DNA of 64,000 bases from CBDBLK01 sp965243145 (lineage in GTDB: Bacteria > Bdellovibrionota > Bacteriovoracia > Bacteriovoracales > Bacteriovoracaceae). Under the pieces are notes generated by a model. That model was given only the letters and a program-made list of their open reading frames with translations, was not told where the DNA came from and did no database searches. Positions 26,576-35,348 of the stretch are shown in pieces. The translations under genes were made by a program, and so were the position numbers. The stretch spans positions 1,116,001-1,180,000 of the forward strand of contig CBDEUB010000002.1 in assembly GCA_965243145.1 (NCBI GenBank), in the 5' to 3' direction. Within the stretch, counting starts at the first letter, position 1; each line of letters begins with the position of its first letter.

Positions 26576-28132
26576 TTATCCACTCTGTTCCTCTGTAGAA
26601 AACTCCCGCACTCCCCGCAATGATGGGGGCGCTGGCCGATCCTCTGAAACCTCCAGTGATGCCACCGGGTAGACGGTGGCGTCAATGCTGGCCACTGCCA
26701 TTGGCCGGTAGTTGCCGCTGTTTTTCACCCCCCCAAAGGGCAGTTTAGCGGCAGCACCGCAAGTGGCGCGGTTAAAGTTCAAAAGGCCAACATCAATTTC
26801 CAAGCGGCACTTTTCAAAAAGTTTTCTATCCCGGGAAAAGAGAGCCGCGGCCAATCCGTAATCGGTGGCGTTGGCCATCTCGATGGCCTCCCCAATGTCG
26901 TCGTAGGGAATAAAGGTGCAGTTGGGGCCAAAAATCTCGCTGCGTAAAAAATAGCTTTGGGGATCAAATGTTTTGGCCAAATGAATAGAAGGCCCAACGA
27001 AGTGGCCCGGCCAGGATTTATCGGTCAGGTGTTTCCCCCGCATAATTTCCTCGAAACCTTCCCGTTTGGCCATGCCCATAAACAACAAATAACTGTCCAG
27101 GGCCTTTTGATCCACCAGTGGCCCCATCAAAGGTTCCTCACGGTAATCGATCGGGTGATCGACGATAATATTTTTGGCCACCCGGTGAAAGCGGGAAATC
27201 AACTGATCGGCGATCGAGCGGTGAATACAAACGATGGCGGTCGAAGTGCACCGTTGCCCCGTCGTCAAAAAGGCCCCCTGAACCAACTCCACCAAAGCGT
27301 TGTCCAAATCGGCATCATGGTGCACGATCGCCGGGTTTTTGCCCCCCAACTCCAGGGCCACCAACTTGGACAAGTCCCGGTAGGTATCCTTCAAAACGGA
27401 AATCCCCACCTCTTTGGAGCCGGTAAAATAAATTCCTTTAATCGCCTTTTGATTGATCAAACGGCGGGCCACCTCTCCGTCCCCTTGAATCAGGCCCACC
27501 ACCCCCGGGGGAAATTCGGCAGCGTGAAAACTGTCGTACAACCACTGGGCACTGTGGGCCACCTTTTCACTGGGCTTGAAGATCACCGAGTTGCCACTCA
27601 ACAGAGCGCTCAAAATCTGGGTGTTGGCCAAATGGCAGGGGAAATTGAAAGGCCCAATCACTAAAACAGGCCCCAAGGGTTTAAATGACAAGTGCCCCGT
27701 GGTGTGGGGTAAAATGTCGGGAAAAGTTTGGGACTGGATGCGCGGCAGGGAGTGCTCAATGGTTACGCCCACCTTAGAGATCACCGCCTGCACTTCCGTC
27801 TTGGCCTCCCATAAAGGTTTGCCCGACTCCAGGGCGATGGACTCGGCGGCGGCCTCTCGGCCATTTTCAAGCTGATCCCGATAGCGCTTTAAAAAGGCCA
27901 CTCTCTGTTCCAGGGGAACGCTCCGCCAGTGCTGGAATCCCTCCACCGCCGCATCCACTACCGCCTCGACATGGGCGTAATTGGCCTGCATTTGCCAAAG
28001 CACCGTCTCGGTGTCGGCGGGGCAAGTGCGTTCGATAAAGTTGGCGGAAGTGCCCGCCTTTTCCTCGGCAAACGCCACATAACGGCCGCCAAAATAATTG
28101 CCCTTGATTTGATATTTCATCTGGCCCATCAT
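26576..28132 (-). CDS. astD: Aldehyde dehydrogenase, succinylglutamate-semialdehyde type (AstD-like)
   Basis: A 518-residue NAD(P)-dependent aldehyde dehydrogenase. The catalytic Cys is in FLTTGQRCTSTA (near residue 294), the general-base Glu in VALELGGKNPA (262), and the cofactor site is IKGIYFTGSKEVG. GPVLVIGPFNFPCHLANTQILSALLSGNSVIFKPSEKV matches AstD, the fourth enzyme of the arginine succinyltransferase pathway. No other ast gene is present, so the substrate remains an inference. ATG 28132 follows AGGGGA. Confidence 0.85.
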   Translation of the reverse strand: MMGQMKYQIKGNYFGGRYVAFAEEKAGTSANFIERTCPADTETVLWQMQANYAHVEAVVDAAVEGFQHWRSVPLEQRVAFLKRYRDQLENGREAAAESIALESGKPLWEAKTEVQAVISKVGVTIEHSLPRIQSQTFPDILPHTTGHLSFKPLGPVLVIGPFNFPCHLANTQILSALLSGNSVIFKPSEKVAHSAQWLYDSFHAAEFPPGVVGLIQGDGEVARRLINQKAIKGIYFTGSKEVGISVLKDTYRDLSKLVALELGGKNPAIVHHDADLDNALVELVQGAFLTTGQRCTSTAIVCIHRSIADQLISRFHRVAKNIIVDHPIDYREEPLMGPLVDQKALDSYLLFMGMAKREGFEEIMRGKHLTDKSWPGHFVGPSIHLAKTFDPQSYFLRSEIFGPNCTFIPYDDIGEAIEMANATDYGLAAALFSRDRKLFEKCRLEIDVGLLNFNRATCGAAAKLPFGGVKNSGNYRPMAVASIDATVYPVASLEVSEDRPAPPSLRGVREFSTEEQSG

Positions 28133-28213
28133 AGCTGCGATTCCCCTGGTGTGACAATTGTCTCCTTGTGTTAAACATCCTTTGTCTTGCCGAAAGGCAG
28201 AGTAAAAAAGACA

Positions 28214-28888
28214 ATGGAGAAGATGGCCACTTCTGATCCACGGCAACTTCTTCAGTCAGTCCAGTCCCTCTATCTCGAAGGCGATTATCAGGGGGCCATA
28301 GAAACTCTCACCCAGGGGGGAGAGCAACTGGGCCAGGGCCTTTTTCACTTCAACCTGGGAACCCTCTACCTCAAAAATGAGCAGTGGGGCCTGGGCCGCT
28401 ACCACCTGGAAAAGGCCCTCAAAGCAGGGTTGGTGAGCGAGGCCCAATACCACAATCTGCGGTTGGCCAGTTCCCAACCGGGCCTGGCCAACCTGGCAAC
28501 TTCCCCCCAGTGGAGTGAACGGGCCTTAAATACAGCACTCTCTGTGCCCCAGGATTTTTACTTCCTCTGTTCCCTGGGTTTGACTATACTGGGACTCTTC
28601 TTCCTGCGCAGAAGTGCAAGTTTTTCCTGGGGCAAAGTGTTCGGTGGCCTGGGCCTGGCCTGTCTGCCCAGCGCCTTCTGTCTTTTCTTTTTGGCCGAAC
28701 TCAAAGAGGCGGTCGTCTTAAAGGACTCCCCCATTCGCGAGGGGCCGAGCCAAATTTACGCCGAGAGCATCACTCTTCAAGAGGGCAGCAAAATCGTCGT
28801 TGGAAAACGCAGTGGAAACTGGTATTTTATCAAGTACCCTCGCAGAATGGGCGGCTGGGTCGCCCAAGATCATTTGGGATTGCTCTAA
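28214..28888 (+). CDS. TPR and SH3 protein with two membrane segments (BatE-like)
   Basis: A 224-residue protein: N-terminal TPR units (SVQSLYLEGDYQGAIETLTQGG and FHFNLGTLYLKNEQWGLGRYHLEKAL), two adjacent membrane segments (FYFLCSLGLTILGLFFLR; VFGGLGLACLPSAFCLFFLA), then a bacterial SH3 domain (SPIREGPSQIYAESITLQEGSKI, GWVAQDHLGLL). This is the architecture of BatE, a partner in Bat aerotolerance-type operons. No other bat gene is present in the window. It heads a probable five-gene operon reaching to 32158. Confidence 0.78.
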   Translation: MEKMATSDPRQLLQSVQSLYLEGDYQGAIETLTQGGEQLGQGLFHFNLGTLYLKNEQWGLGRYHLEKALKAGLVSEAQYHNLRLASSQPGLANLATSPQWSERALNTALSVPQDFYFLCSLGLTILGLFFLRRSASFSWGKVFGGLGLACLPSAFCLFFLAELKEAVVLKDSPIREGPSQIYAESITLQEGSKIVVGKRSGNWYFIKYPRRMGGWVAQDHLGLL

Positions 28889-28898
28889 GGACTGGCCC

Positions 28899-29486
28899 GT
28901 GAAAAATTATGAGCAAGAGATGAAAAACCGCATCGATCAAGGCCAAAAACTCCCCGCAAAATTACGCTTTTCCACCATCCGTTATTTTTGGCAGAGCAAT
29001 CCCCTCATTGGCCGAGGCAGCGAATCCGTCCCCCGGTTTTTGCAACAACTGGACATTTTCAAAAACTTCACTTCCCTGGAACTGAGCATTTTGGCCCGAT
29101 CCCTGCACCAGCGCTCCTTTTCCGGGGGCGAAGTCATTTTTGCGGAAAATGATACAGGAGTGGGATTTTATCTGATCTATTCTGGCCGCGTAGAAGTGGG
29201 GGCGAAATCTCTCCACGACGACGACGGCCTCGCTCTCAAAAAGGGCGAATATTTTGGAGAGTTGGCCCTTTTGCAGGAAAAAAATGTGCGCAATGTTAGC
29301 GCCGTCGCCCGTGAAGACTGCGTTTTGTTGGGCCTGTTTCGCCCCGATGTGGACGACCTCATCGCCGCACGGCCCAGCATTGCCGCCAAGTTGCTCCAAT
29401 CTCTCGGTTCCATTCTCGCCGAACGCTTGATTGCCCTCTCGGAGGAAGTCCGAGCAACCGCTTTGGCCCGCACTCCAACGGATTGA
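28899..29486 (+). CDS. Cyclic-nucleotide-binding domain protein
   Basis: A 195-residue protein with one cNMP-binding domain (about 55-165): FKNFTSLELSILARSLHQRSF, GGEVIFAENDTGVGFYLIYSGRVEV, then the phosphate-binding cassette KKGEYFGELALLQEKNVRNVSAVA. There is no DNA-binding helix-turn-helix at the C-terminus, so it is not a Crp regulator; it may sense a nucleotide and act on a partner. GTG at 28899 follows TAAGGA; ATG at 28920 is an alternative. Its TGA overlaps the next start (TTGA). Confidence 0.85.
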   Translation: MKNYEQEMKNRIDQGQKLPAKLRFSTIRYFWQSNPLIGRGSESVPRFLQQLDIFKNFTSLELSILARSLHQRSFSGGEVIFAENDTGVGFYLIYSGRVEVGAKSLHDDDGLALKKGEYFGELALLQEKNVRNVSAVAREDCVLLGLFRPDVDDLIAARPSIAAKLLQSLGSILAERLIALSEEVRATALARTPTD

Positions 29487-30568
29487 GGTTCCCCTTGAAC
29501 GCCAAACCCGAACCCCTCCACCCTCAACACTCGGGAACGCTCAAAGAAAAGTTGCGGCCAGTTTTTTTCTTCTGCATGATCGCCGCCTTTTTGCTCTTCC
29601 TGTGGTTGATGCCCAGAATTTCGGCCCCGTTGATGGTCAGCTACCTCATCTATTTGGTGGTGTCCCCCGCCGTCCCGGCCCTGGAAAAAATTGGATTCCA
29701 CCAAACGGCGGCGGTTACGGCCGTCTTTTTGGGGTTTCTCTTTTTTAGCGTCTATCCGGTGGTGAAAATTGTCCCCTCCCTCATCTCCGAGGCGGAAAAT
29801 ATCCAGTACGACATCCCTAAAATTGAACGCTATGTGAAAACCAAATACTCGCTCTTCACCGAAAATATCAAAGGCCTCACCGACTACGACATCGGCGGCA
29901 AATACATTGACGAGGCCATCGACTATGTGCGGATTAGCTCGGCCAATATCCTGTTGGCCACCCCCAAAGTTTTGGCCCTAACCTTAGAATGGGCCTTTTT
30001 AGTTCCGCTTTTCCTCTTCTTTTTTCTCAAAGACGGCAGGTCTTTTAAACGCTCTGTATTAAAATGGGTTCCCAACTCTATTTTTGAACGCTCCTATTAC
30101 CTCGGCCATCAATTTAACAAACAGTTGGGGGACTATATTTTTGCCAAATTGGTGGAGGCCACCATCGTTGGCCTGCTGATCTTTTTGAGTTTGAGCGCCA
30201 TCGGCATGCGCTTTTCCCTCTTGCTCGGCATCCTGGCCGGAGTGACCAACATTATCCCCTACTTAGGCCCAGTCATCGGTTTTATTCCCATTTTGCTCTT
30301 GGCCCTGGCGGAATACGGCAACAATGCCACCACCGGAGCGGTAGTGCTCCTCTACACCATCGCCTACGCCATCGACATTGTCTTTGTCTTTCCCATCCTG
30401 ATGTCCAAAATCGTCAACCTTCACCCCATTACCGTGGTGGTCAGCGTGATCCTGGGTGGGCAGGCCATGGGAGTCATCGGCATGCTCATCTCCATCCCCG
30501 TGGCGGCAGCACTCAAACTGGTTTTTACCGAAATTTACGAAGAACTCTACCACGCCCAAACTCTTTGA
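29483..30568 (+). CDS. AI-2E family transporter (PerM-like permease)
   Basis: A 361-residue inner-membrane protein of the AI-2E/PerM family with about eight hydrophobic segments, including MIAAFLLFLWLMPRISAPLMVSYLIYLVV and the family-typical GILAGVTNIIPYLGPVIGFIPI and GGQAMGVIGMLISIPVAAALK. Members export autoinducer-2, ions or unknown solutes; the substrate is not inferable. The start TTG shares bases with the previous stop (TTGA), so translation is coupled to the cyclic-nucleotide-binding protein. Confidence 0.87.
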   Translation: MRFPLNAKPEPLHPQHSGTLKEKLRPVFFFCMIAAFLLFLWLMPRISAPLMVSYLIYLVVSPAVPALEKIGFHQTAAVTAVFLGFLFFSVYPVVKIVPSLISEAENIQYDIPKIERYVKTKYSLFTENIKGLTDYDIGGKYIDEAIDYVRISSANILLATPKVLALTLEWAFLVPLFLFFFLKDGRSFKRSVLKWVPNSIFERSYYLGHQFNKQLGDYIFAKLVEATIVGLLIFLSLSAIGMRFSLLLGILAGVTNIIPYLGPVIGFIPILLLALAEYGNNATTGAVVLLYTIAYAIDIVFVFPILMSKIVNLHPITVVVSVILGGQAMGVIGMLISIPVAAALKLVFTEIYEELYHAQTL

Positions 30569-30620
30569 CTTCCCCGGATACCGAATGTTATCCTCCCAAA
30601 GATCGCTCCCTACAAGAGAG

Positions 30621-31391
30621 ATGCCGTTGCCCCGCTCAGTCCTTTGTTTTCTGGCCATTTGGCCACTTTTTCTGAGTTGTTCCACCCCCCGCCCCGAGGG
30701 CAAAACCGAGGCCGAAATCCTCTACAAGGAGGCGCAACGGCTGATGAATGACGGCCGCTATCTCTTGGCCATAGAAAAGCTCAACACCATCCGATCCCAA
30801 CACCCCTATTCCTACTTCGCCACCCACGCCGAATTGCTCAATGCCGACATTCTCTTCGCCCAAAAAAACTACGCCGAGGCCGCCGCGGCCTACATCGTCT
30901 TTAAAGATTTTCACCCCAAACACCAACGGCTGGCCTATGTCATTTGGCGCATTGGAGAATCCTTCTTTCAACAATTGCCCAGCACCTACGACCGCGATCT
31001 CTCCAGCGGCATTGAAGCGATGAAATATTTTCGAGAATTGATCGAGTTCCACCCCAAGTCCGAACAGGTCGCCAAAGCGCGGGAGCGAATCCACTTTTGC
31101 CAAAAGCAAATGGAACTCAAAGAGCGCTATGTGGCCGATTTCTACTACAAGACCAGCGTCTACGATGCGGCCCGTTTCCGCTATTTGAAAATTCTTGACA
31201 AATACCCCAACCAGCGGGAATTGAGGGATCACTCCATGGTCAGGATCGTCCACGCCTCGGCCCATCTCAAAAACAGGGAAGACTGCCTCAAATACTACCG
31301 GCGCTACAAGGGACAAGTACGAGGAAAAGATTTTCAAGAAGATTTAAACGAGGCCTATCAGGCGTGCCAAAGCGTGGAGGGACAAAATTGA
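30621..31391 (+). CDS. bamD: BamD-like outer-membrane assembly lipoprotein
   Basis: A 256-residue lipoprotein (LAIWPLFLSC lipobox) with consecutive TPR motifs, starting EAEILYKEAQRLMNDGRYLLAIEKLNTIRSQHPYS, close to the BamD N-terminal TPR. BamD works with BamA to insert beta-barrels into the outer membrane. ATG 30621 is chosen because it gives a good signal sequence; upstream in-frame starts lead into non-signal sequence. The stop overlaps the next gene by TTGA. Confidence 0.83.
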   Translation: MPLPRSVLCFLAIWPLFLSCSTPRPEGKTEAEILYKEAQRLMNDGRYLLAIEKLNTIRSQHPYSYFATHAELLNADILFAQKNYAEAAAAYIVFKDFHPKHQRLAYVIWRIGESFFQQLPSTYDRDLSSGIEAMKYFRELIEFHPKSEQVAKARERIHFCQKQMELKERYVADFYYKTSVYDAARFRYLKILDKYPNQRELRDHSMVRIVHASAHLKNREDCLKYYRRYKGQVRGKDFQEDLNEAYQACQSVEGQN

Positions 31392-32158
31392 AACTTTCTC
31401 AAACAAAAGAACTCTTGGCCCATGGTAAGGAATCTTTCCGCCGCAAAGACTACAAAAAATCGATCCAGTACCTCAGTGAAATTATCGAAACCAAAGGCGT
31501 GGAAAAAAGCATCCTAGTTGAGGCCTACTTCCATTTGGCCAATGTCTTCCACCTCCTGGGAGAAATCGGCAAGGCGATCAAGGCCTTTAACAAAGTCTTG
31601 GGACTGGAACCCGAACACACCGATGCGGCAATTGGCCTATCGGTTCTCTACAACGATATTGGACGCTACGACGAGGCCAAAAAAATTTTTGAAAGGGCCG
31701 ATGCCAGGGTCAAATCGGGAAAAATGTCCTCGGGCAGTTTTGAAGACCAGCACATCAACAGCAAATTTTCCCACAAACATTATGAATTGGCCGAAATGTA
31801 CATGACTTATCAGCGCTTCGACGAGGCCCTGTTTGAATACAACAAAGCGATCAAACTCAACCCCAGCTATCTCGAAGCGCGCCTCAAAATTGCCAAAGTC
31901 TATGCCAAGAAAAATTTTCTCAACAAGGCCCTGGACGAACTCAAGAAACTCAAAAATGAATTTCCCAACTACCTGCCCGCCCGCAATGCCCTGGGGATAC
32001 TTTACTACGGAAGCGGGTACATTCTCGAAGCGCAAAATGAATGGGGGCGGGTGGTGGCCAAAGACCCCGACAACCGCGAGGCCAAAATGTATATCAACCT
32101 CGCCAAGACGGCGACGGAAACCTCCGTGCACTCGCCCTCTTCGCCCTCTGATCAATAA
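31388..32158 (+). CDS. TPR-repeat protein
   Basis: A 256-residue soluble protein made of about six TPRs (SIQYLSEIIETKG, YFHLANVFHLLGEIGKAIKAFNKVLGLEPEHTDA, EMYMTYQRFDEALFEYNKAIKLNPSY). It has no signal peptide, so it is probably cytoplasmic. TTG at 31388 is the start: GGAGGG lies 6 bases upstream and the codon overlaps the bamD stop. It is the last gene of the operon that converges on fliW. Confidence 0.85.
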   Translation: MKLSQTKELLAHGKESFRRKDYKKSIQYLSEIIETKGVEKSILVEAYFHLANVFHLLGEIGKAIKAFNKVLGLEPEHTDAAIGLSVLYNDIGRYDEAKKIFERADARVKSGKMSSGSFEDQHINSKFSHKHYELAEMYMTYQRFDEALFEYNKAIKLNPSYLEARLKIAKVYAKKNFLNKALDELKKLKNEFPNYLPARNALGILYYGSGYILEAQNEWGRVVAKDPDNREAKMYINLAKTATETSVHSPSSPSDQ

Positions 32159-32162
32159 TTCT

Positions 32163-32735
32163 TTAGCGCGTACCGGACAGGCGGCCCAAATTTGGCCCAC
32201 GAACCACTTGGGTGCCACTGCGAGACGGCGGTGTTTGCGAAGGGGTTTGCACTTCTTGAGAATCCCATTCTCCCCCCCCCGAAGCAGCGTACCGGGCAAT
32301 GGCGCTTTTGAGTTGGCCATAGACCTTATAGCACACTTCCAGTTTGGAGTTTTGCAAAACCACCTGCTGAGCACAACGGGTTTGGTTGTTAATAATGATG
32401 GGGGCCTTTAAATTGGCGCTCATCTCCGCCACCGCTTTGGGGATGGTGAGCACACAATAAACACTGGCCTGGCCCATGGATTCCAGTCCCAACCCCGACA
32501 TTTCCGCCGGCAAAAGTTTGACTTCGTAATCGGGTTTAAAAATTTTGGGTTCGATAATGGGAAAGGCCACCTCTCGGCCTTCGCAAGACTGGAGCCAGAG
32601 GATCAGGGTTTGATCTCCCGGATCGACAACAAAAAAATTTTTAAATTTCTCAAAGCCGAGTAGGCCCTCTTTAAAGCTGACAATATCACTCTTGTCAACT
32701 TCCAGCTCTCCAAACCGCTCCGTGCCCACTTTCAC
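32163..32735 (-). CDS. fliW: FliW, flagellar assembly factor and CsrA antagonist, with a variable tail
   Basis: A 190-residue protein; the first 150 residues are FliW: IVSFKEGLLGFEKFKNFFVVD, then LLPAEMSGLGLESMGQASVYCVLTIPK and NLKAPIIINNQTRCAQQVVLQ. FliW binds CsrA and flagellin, linking filament export to flagellin translation. csrA lies just upstream in the same direction, the usual pairing. From residue 152 a run of nine G (C at 32272-32280) begins, followed by a Ser/Pro/Arg-rich tail outside the family length. A one-base slip would swap that tail and leave the core intact. Confidence 0.9.
   Translation of the reverse strand: MKVGTERFGELEVDKSDIVSFKEGLLGFEKFKNFFVVDPGDQTLILWLQSCEGREVAFPIIEPKIFKPDYEVKLLPAEMSGLGLESMGQASVYCVLTIPKAVAEMSANLKAPIIINNQTRCAQQVVLQNSKLEVCYKVYGQLKSAIARYAASGGGEWDSQEVQTPSQTPPSRSGTQVVRGPNLGRLSGTR
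32272..32280 (-). other. G9 homopolymer at the FliW core-tail junction
   Basis: Nine consecutive G code part of Ser-Gly-Gly-Gly immediately after the conserved FliW core. Eight G would open a long alternative frame beginning ENGILKKCKP; ten G gives a third tail. It is the third long homopolymer found inside a gene in this window. Confidence 0.75.
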
Positions 32736-32816
32736 TGGCCACCCTCCGAATTTAACTTCCCCCAGAAACAGCTATCTCACATTTTAGGGGGTAAAATTAC
32801 AAAAGGGCAAATGAAA

Positions 32817-33050
32817 TCACGACTTTTTTCCAAACTCTGAAGCGAGTTCGGAAACGGATTCCATATCAGTTTGCGAGGCCTGGGCATTTTGTTCCTGAAT
32901 GGCCTTATAAATTTCTTCTCGATGAATCTTAGTCTCTTGAGGTGCCTTAATGCCCAATCTCACCTGTTTTCCTTTGATCTGCACAACGACTATCTTAATA
33001 TGATCGTCGATAGCTATGCCTTCACCGAGCTTCCTTGTCAAAACCAGCAT
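32817..33050 (-). CDS. csrA: CsrA, post-transcriptional regulator
   Basis: A 77-residue CsrA: MLVLTRKLGEGIAIDD, then IKIVVVQIKGKQVRLGIKAPQ and IHREEIYKAIQEQN are all conserved. CsrA dimers bind GGA in hairpin loops of mRNA leaders and repress translation; with FliW upstream or downstream they usually control flagellin. Here it is followed by fliW after 81 bases. The C-terminal tail (about 15 residues) is longer than in E. coli CsrA. Confidence 0.96.
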   Translation of the reverse strand: MLVLTRKLGEGIAIDDHIKIVVVQIKGKQVRLGIKAPQETKIHREEIYKAIQEQNAQASQTDMESVSELASEFGKKS

Positions 33051-33251
33051 AAAATAATCCTAAGTGTTCCCAATCCTCCCGATTCTCTATCCAACCTCAT
33101 ATATGCTCTCTGGGCCTTAAAAGCAAGCAAAAGTTCGCCCAAATTTGTATTTTTCTCATAACGCAAAGTGACTTTTTCCCATAACAAGATTTTAACCACT
33201 GCGTCAGTCCAAAAGAAACCAGCGGCCATCCCGACAGACAATGCGCTTGCC

Positions 33252-33788
33252 TTATTTCTCAAAAGTTTTCCTCAAACCGTTAATGTGAACATCCACATTT
33301 TTGGGGCCTACTTTTTCTTCACCCCAGACTTCCCGCAAAATTTCTTCCCGGGAGGCACCCCTAGGGCCACGCATTATAAGAATTTCGGCAATCATCATTT
33401 TTTTGCCACTCATACCCAATTTACAATTCTCAAAGGCCAAACTGGGCCTTATTTGGGTGGCATGCTTGAGTTTGACGGCAAATTCAGCAAAGTTAAACGG
33501 CGTGACAAAAATGTCCCGAATCCCTTGACTCAAATAGCTATCCATCATCCCCATTTGCACCGATTCGAGAATGAGGAAAATGCGATCGAGAGGAATTTTC
33601 TCCCCCAGGCGCTGAATATCGGCCACGGGGCCTATGGCCCGTTGTTCCATAACCAAAAAATCGCAGGGTTCCCGGTCGAGAAGAAAATCGGTTAAAGTTT
33701 GAAAAGAAAAGGCCAAACCTTGAGGGTTTTGACTAAGTGGATCGTAATTGACGCGGGAATCGTTAGCGGCAACTAAAATAATCTTCAT
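33252..33788 (-). pseudogene. Winged-helix response-regulator-like protein 1, nonsense-truncated
   Basis: Paralogue of the genes at 36019 and 60455. The N-terminal part resembles a receiver fold but lacks the usual phosphoacceptor context. The C-terminal OmpR/PhoB-type winged helix is visible as ASREEILREVWGE then NVDVHINGLRK. The frame stops at TAA (33252-33254), exactly where both paralogues have CAG (Gln). Beyond it the frame continues GKRIVCRDGRWFLLD to a TGA at 33204, which would give the same 194-residue length as the paralogues. The lost segment is the wing of the DNA-binding domain. ATG 33788 follows GGAGGAAG. Confidence 0.85.
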
Positions 33789-34210
33789 TTTCTCACTTCC
33801 TCCTATTTCGCACACACCCAAACTCTTGGCCCGTTGAGTTTAAAGAAAAATTCGTTTAAAAATTCTTATATATTTTTTATTTACACGCAACGAGCCTTTT
33901 AAATTCCTGTAACCTGGCACAAATTTTCTAAAAGAAAAAGAATATTTTTTCATTTTTGATAAAAATTTCACAGTGGGCCAGTTAAATTGTGTGCAAATTG
34001 GCCATAACTTGTTAGAATTATTGATGAATGAAGTTAAAAACCGGACTTGGCAAAAGCCCAATAAAAAATGTCTAGGGTGCATTTTTACATGGTGAGCTAC
34101 TTAACTACGCATGATCTCATAACCTATTGAAATTATAAGATAAAATAAAACAAAGGAAAGATTAGGCCAAAGATAGAAATAGTGAAAATTATTGTTGTAA
34201 TATTTAGTTT
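33789..34210. other. AT-rich intergenic DNA with inverted-repeat arm 1
   Basis: No gene is convincing. Positions 33873-33971 are the reverse complement of 35791-35889 with about four mismatches. On the minus strand this arm also reads KMKKYSFSFRKFVPGYRNLKGSLRVNKK within a longer open stretch (33840-34082). The rest is AT-rich with no clear terminator or promoter. Confidence 0.6.
33873..33971 (-). repeat. Inverted-repeat arm 1 (leader of regulator 1)
   Basis: About 99 bases, near-identical in inverted orientation to 35791-35889. Each arm lies 100-200 bases upstream of a regulator paralogue and points the same way as that gene. Of about four differences, two are silent in the shared small reading frame. 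Confidence 0.8.
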
Positions 34211-34864
34211 ATGGAGACTGTATTTTACAAATTTCTAAAAACCCAAATAAAGTACCCTCAGAAAACCAATTATAAAGTATCCTTTCCTCCCCTTCCAAAA
34301 CAACTATTTCAAATAATCTATATCGACCCACCATGGCATTATGGAGGAAAACTACAACATGAGGGACAAAAGGGTAACTATGCTGGGGGATGCTTAAATC
34401 ATTATCAATCAGTTCCAACCCATGAACTAGTAAAACTTCCAGTACCTGATGTTGCTGACGAAAACTGTTTAATGTTTATGTGGGCAACAAATCCTCATTT
34501 GAACCAAGCAATACTACTAGGCCAAGCCTGGGGGTTTAATTATTCAACTGTTGCATTTGTTTGGGATAAACAAATGCATAACCCTGGTCGATATACAATC
34601 TCACAATGTGAACTGTGCTTACTTTTTAAAAAAGGGAAAATTCCAACACCAAGAGGCCGAAGAAATGTTAGGCAACTGTTTTCTGAAAAAAGAAGCAATC
34701 ATAGCACAAAGCCTGACACTATTAGGAATAGTATTCTTGAAATGTTCCCATATCAAAAGAAAATAGAATTATTTGCAAGAAAGAAAGAGACTGGATGGAC
34801 GGCATGGGGGGCCGAAATTGGTAAAGAAAAAAAAGAAAAAGCGTCACGAGATAAAAGGTCGTAG
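34211..34864 (+). CDS. MT-A70-type N6-adenine DNA methyltransferase (M.MunI-like)
   Basis: A 217-residue methyltransferase with the catalytic DPPW motif (IIYIDPPWHYGG, near residue 39), ENCLMFMWATNPHLNQAILLGQAWGF and GKIPTPRGRRNV, all typical of the MT-A70 branch that includes M.MunI. It would protect host DNA at the target of the restriction enzyme beside it. The gene is strongly AT-rich compared with its neighbours, pointing to acquisition. A poly-A stretch near the 3' end carries the overlap with the next frame. Confidence 0.85.
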   Translation: METVFYKFLKTQIKYPQKTNYKVSFPPLPKQLFQIIYIDPPWHYGGKLQHEGQKGNYAGGCLNHYQSVPTHELVKLPVPDVADENCLMFMWATNPHLNQAILLGQAWGFNYSTVAFVWDKQMHNPGRYTISQCELCLLFKKGKIPTPRGRRNVRQLFSEKRSNHSTKPDTIRNSILEMFPYQKKIELFARKKETGWTAWGAEIGKEKKEKASRDKRS

Positions 34865-34883
34865 TAATTGGCAAAGTACAAGT

Positions 34884-35348
34884 ATGGCCCGAGGACAAGG
34901 GGCCGAATATGTTTTTCAAATTTTTTTTGAGGGGCTTTTTAAAAACACAAATTTCGAGATACTGTCTAAACCAAAAAATTTTTATAGGCTTTATGCCGAA
35001 AATCACGGTATAAGGCCCGATTATGCCATTTTAAATAAAGAAAATGGAAAAATTTTTTTTATAGAAATAAAACGACAACACGAAGGTAGAGGCAATGCTC
35101 ATGAAAGAGCTTGTCGCTACTTCACACCAGGCCTTATTTCTGCCTTGAAAACTGAATCTGGTATATCTAATGTTATCCCAATTTGGCTTGTTTTTTGTAA
35201 TGGCATTACAAGAGATGAAAAAAGAACCAGAGAGATTCGGTTTTGGTTTAGAGATTGCGAAGAAAATTATACCTTTTGGAGCAAGTTAACTGACACAAGT
35301 ACAATAGAAAATCACTTTCAAAACTATATTCAACCCTGCCTTTTATAG
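34884..35348 (+). CDS. Type II restriction endonuclease, MunI-like (predicted CAATTG)
   Basis: A 154-residue (or longer) enzyme. IRPDYAILNK and FFIEIKRQ give Asp, Glu and Lys in the PD-(D/E)XK arrangement, with 15 residues between Asp and Glu, the spacing of MunI. GRGNAHERACRYFTPG follows, the conserved recognition-helix block of MunI relatives. The start may be earlier: a TTG at 34818 opens a Lys-rich stretch overlapping the methyltransferase end, and HEIKGRSNWQST resembles the family N-terminus. Recognition of CAATTG is inferred from family membership and the neighbouring methyltransferase. Confidence 0.8.
   Translation: MARGQGAEYVFQIFFEGLFKNTNFEILSKPKNFYRLYAENHGIRPDYAILNKENGKIFFIEIKRQHEGRGNAHERACRYFTPGLISALKTESGISNVIPIWLVFCNGITRDEKRTREIRFWFRDCEENYTFWSKLTDTSTIENHFQNYIQPCLL

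Noticed and set aside
33038..33262. Minus-strand 74-codon frame upstream of csrA
   Set aside because: It overlaps the former 3' end of regulator 1 in another frame and the csrA promoter region, and has no independent support.
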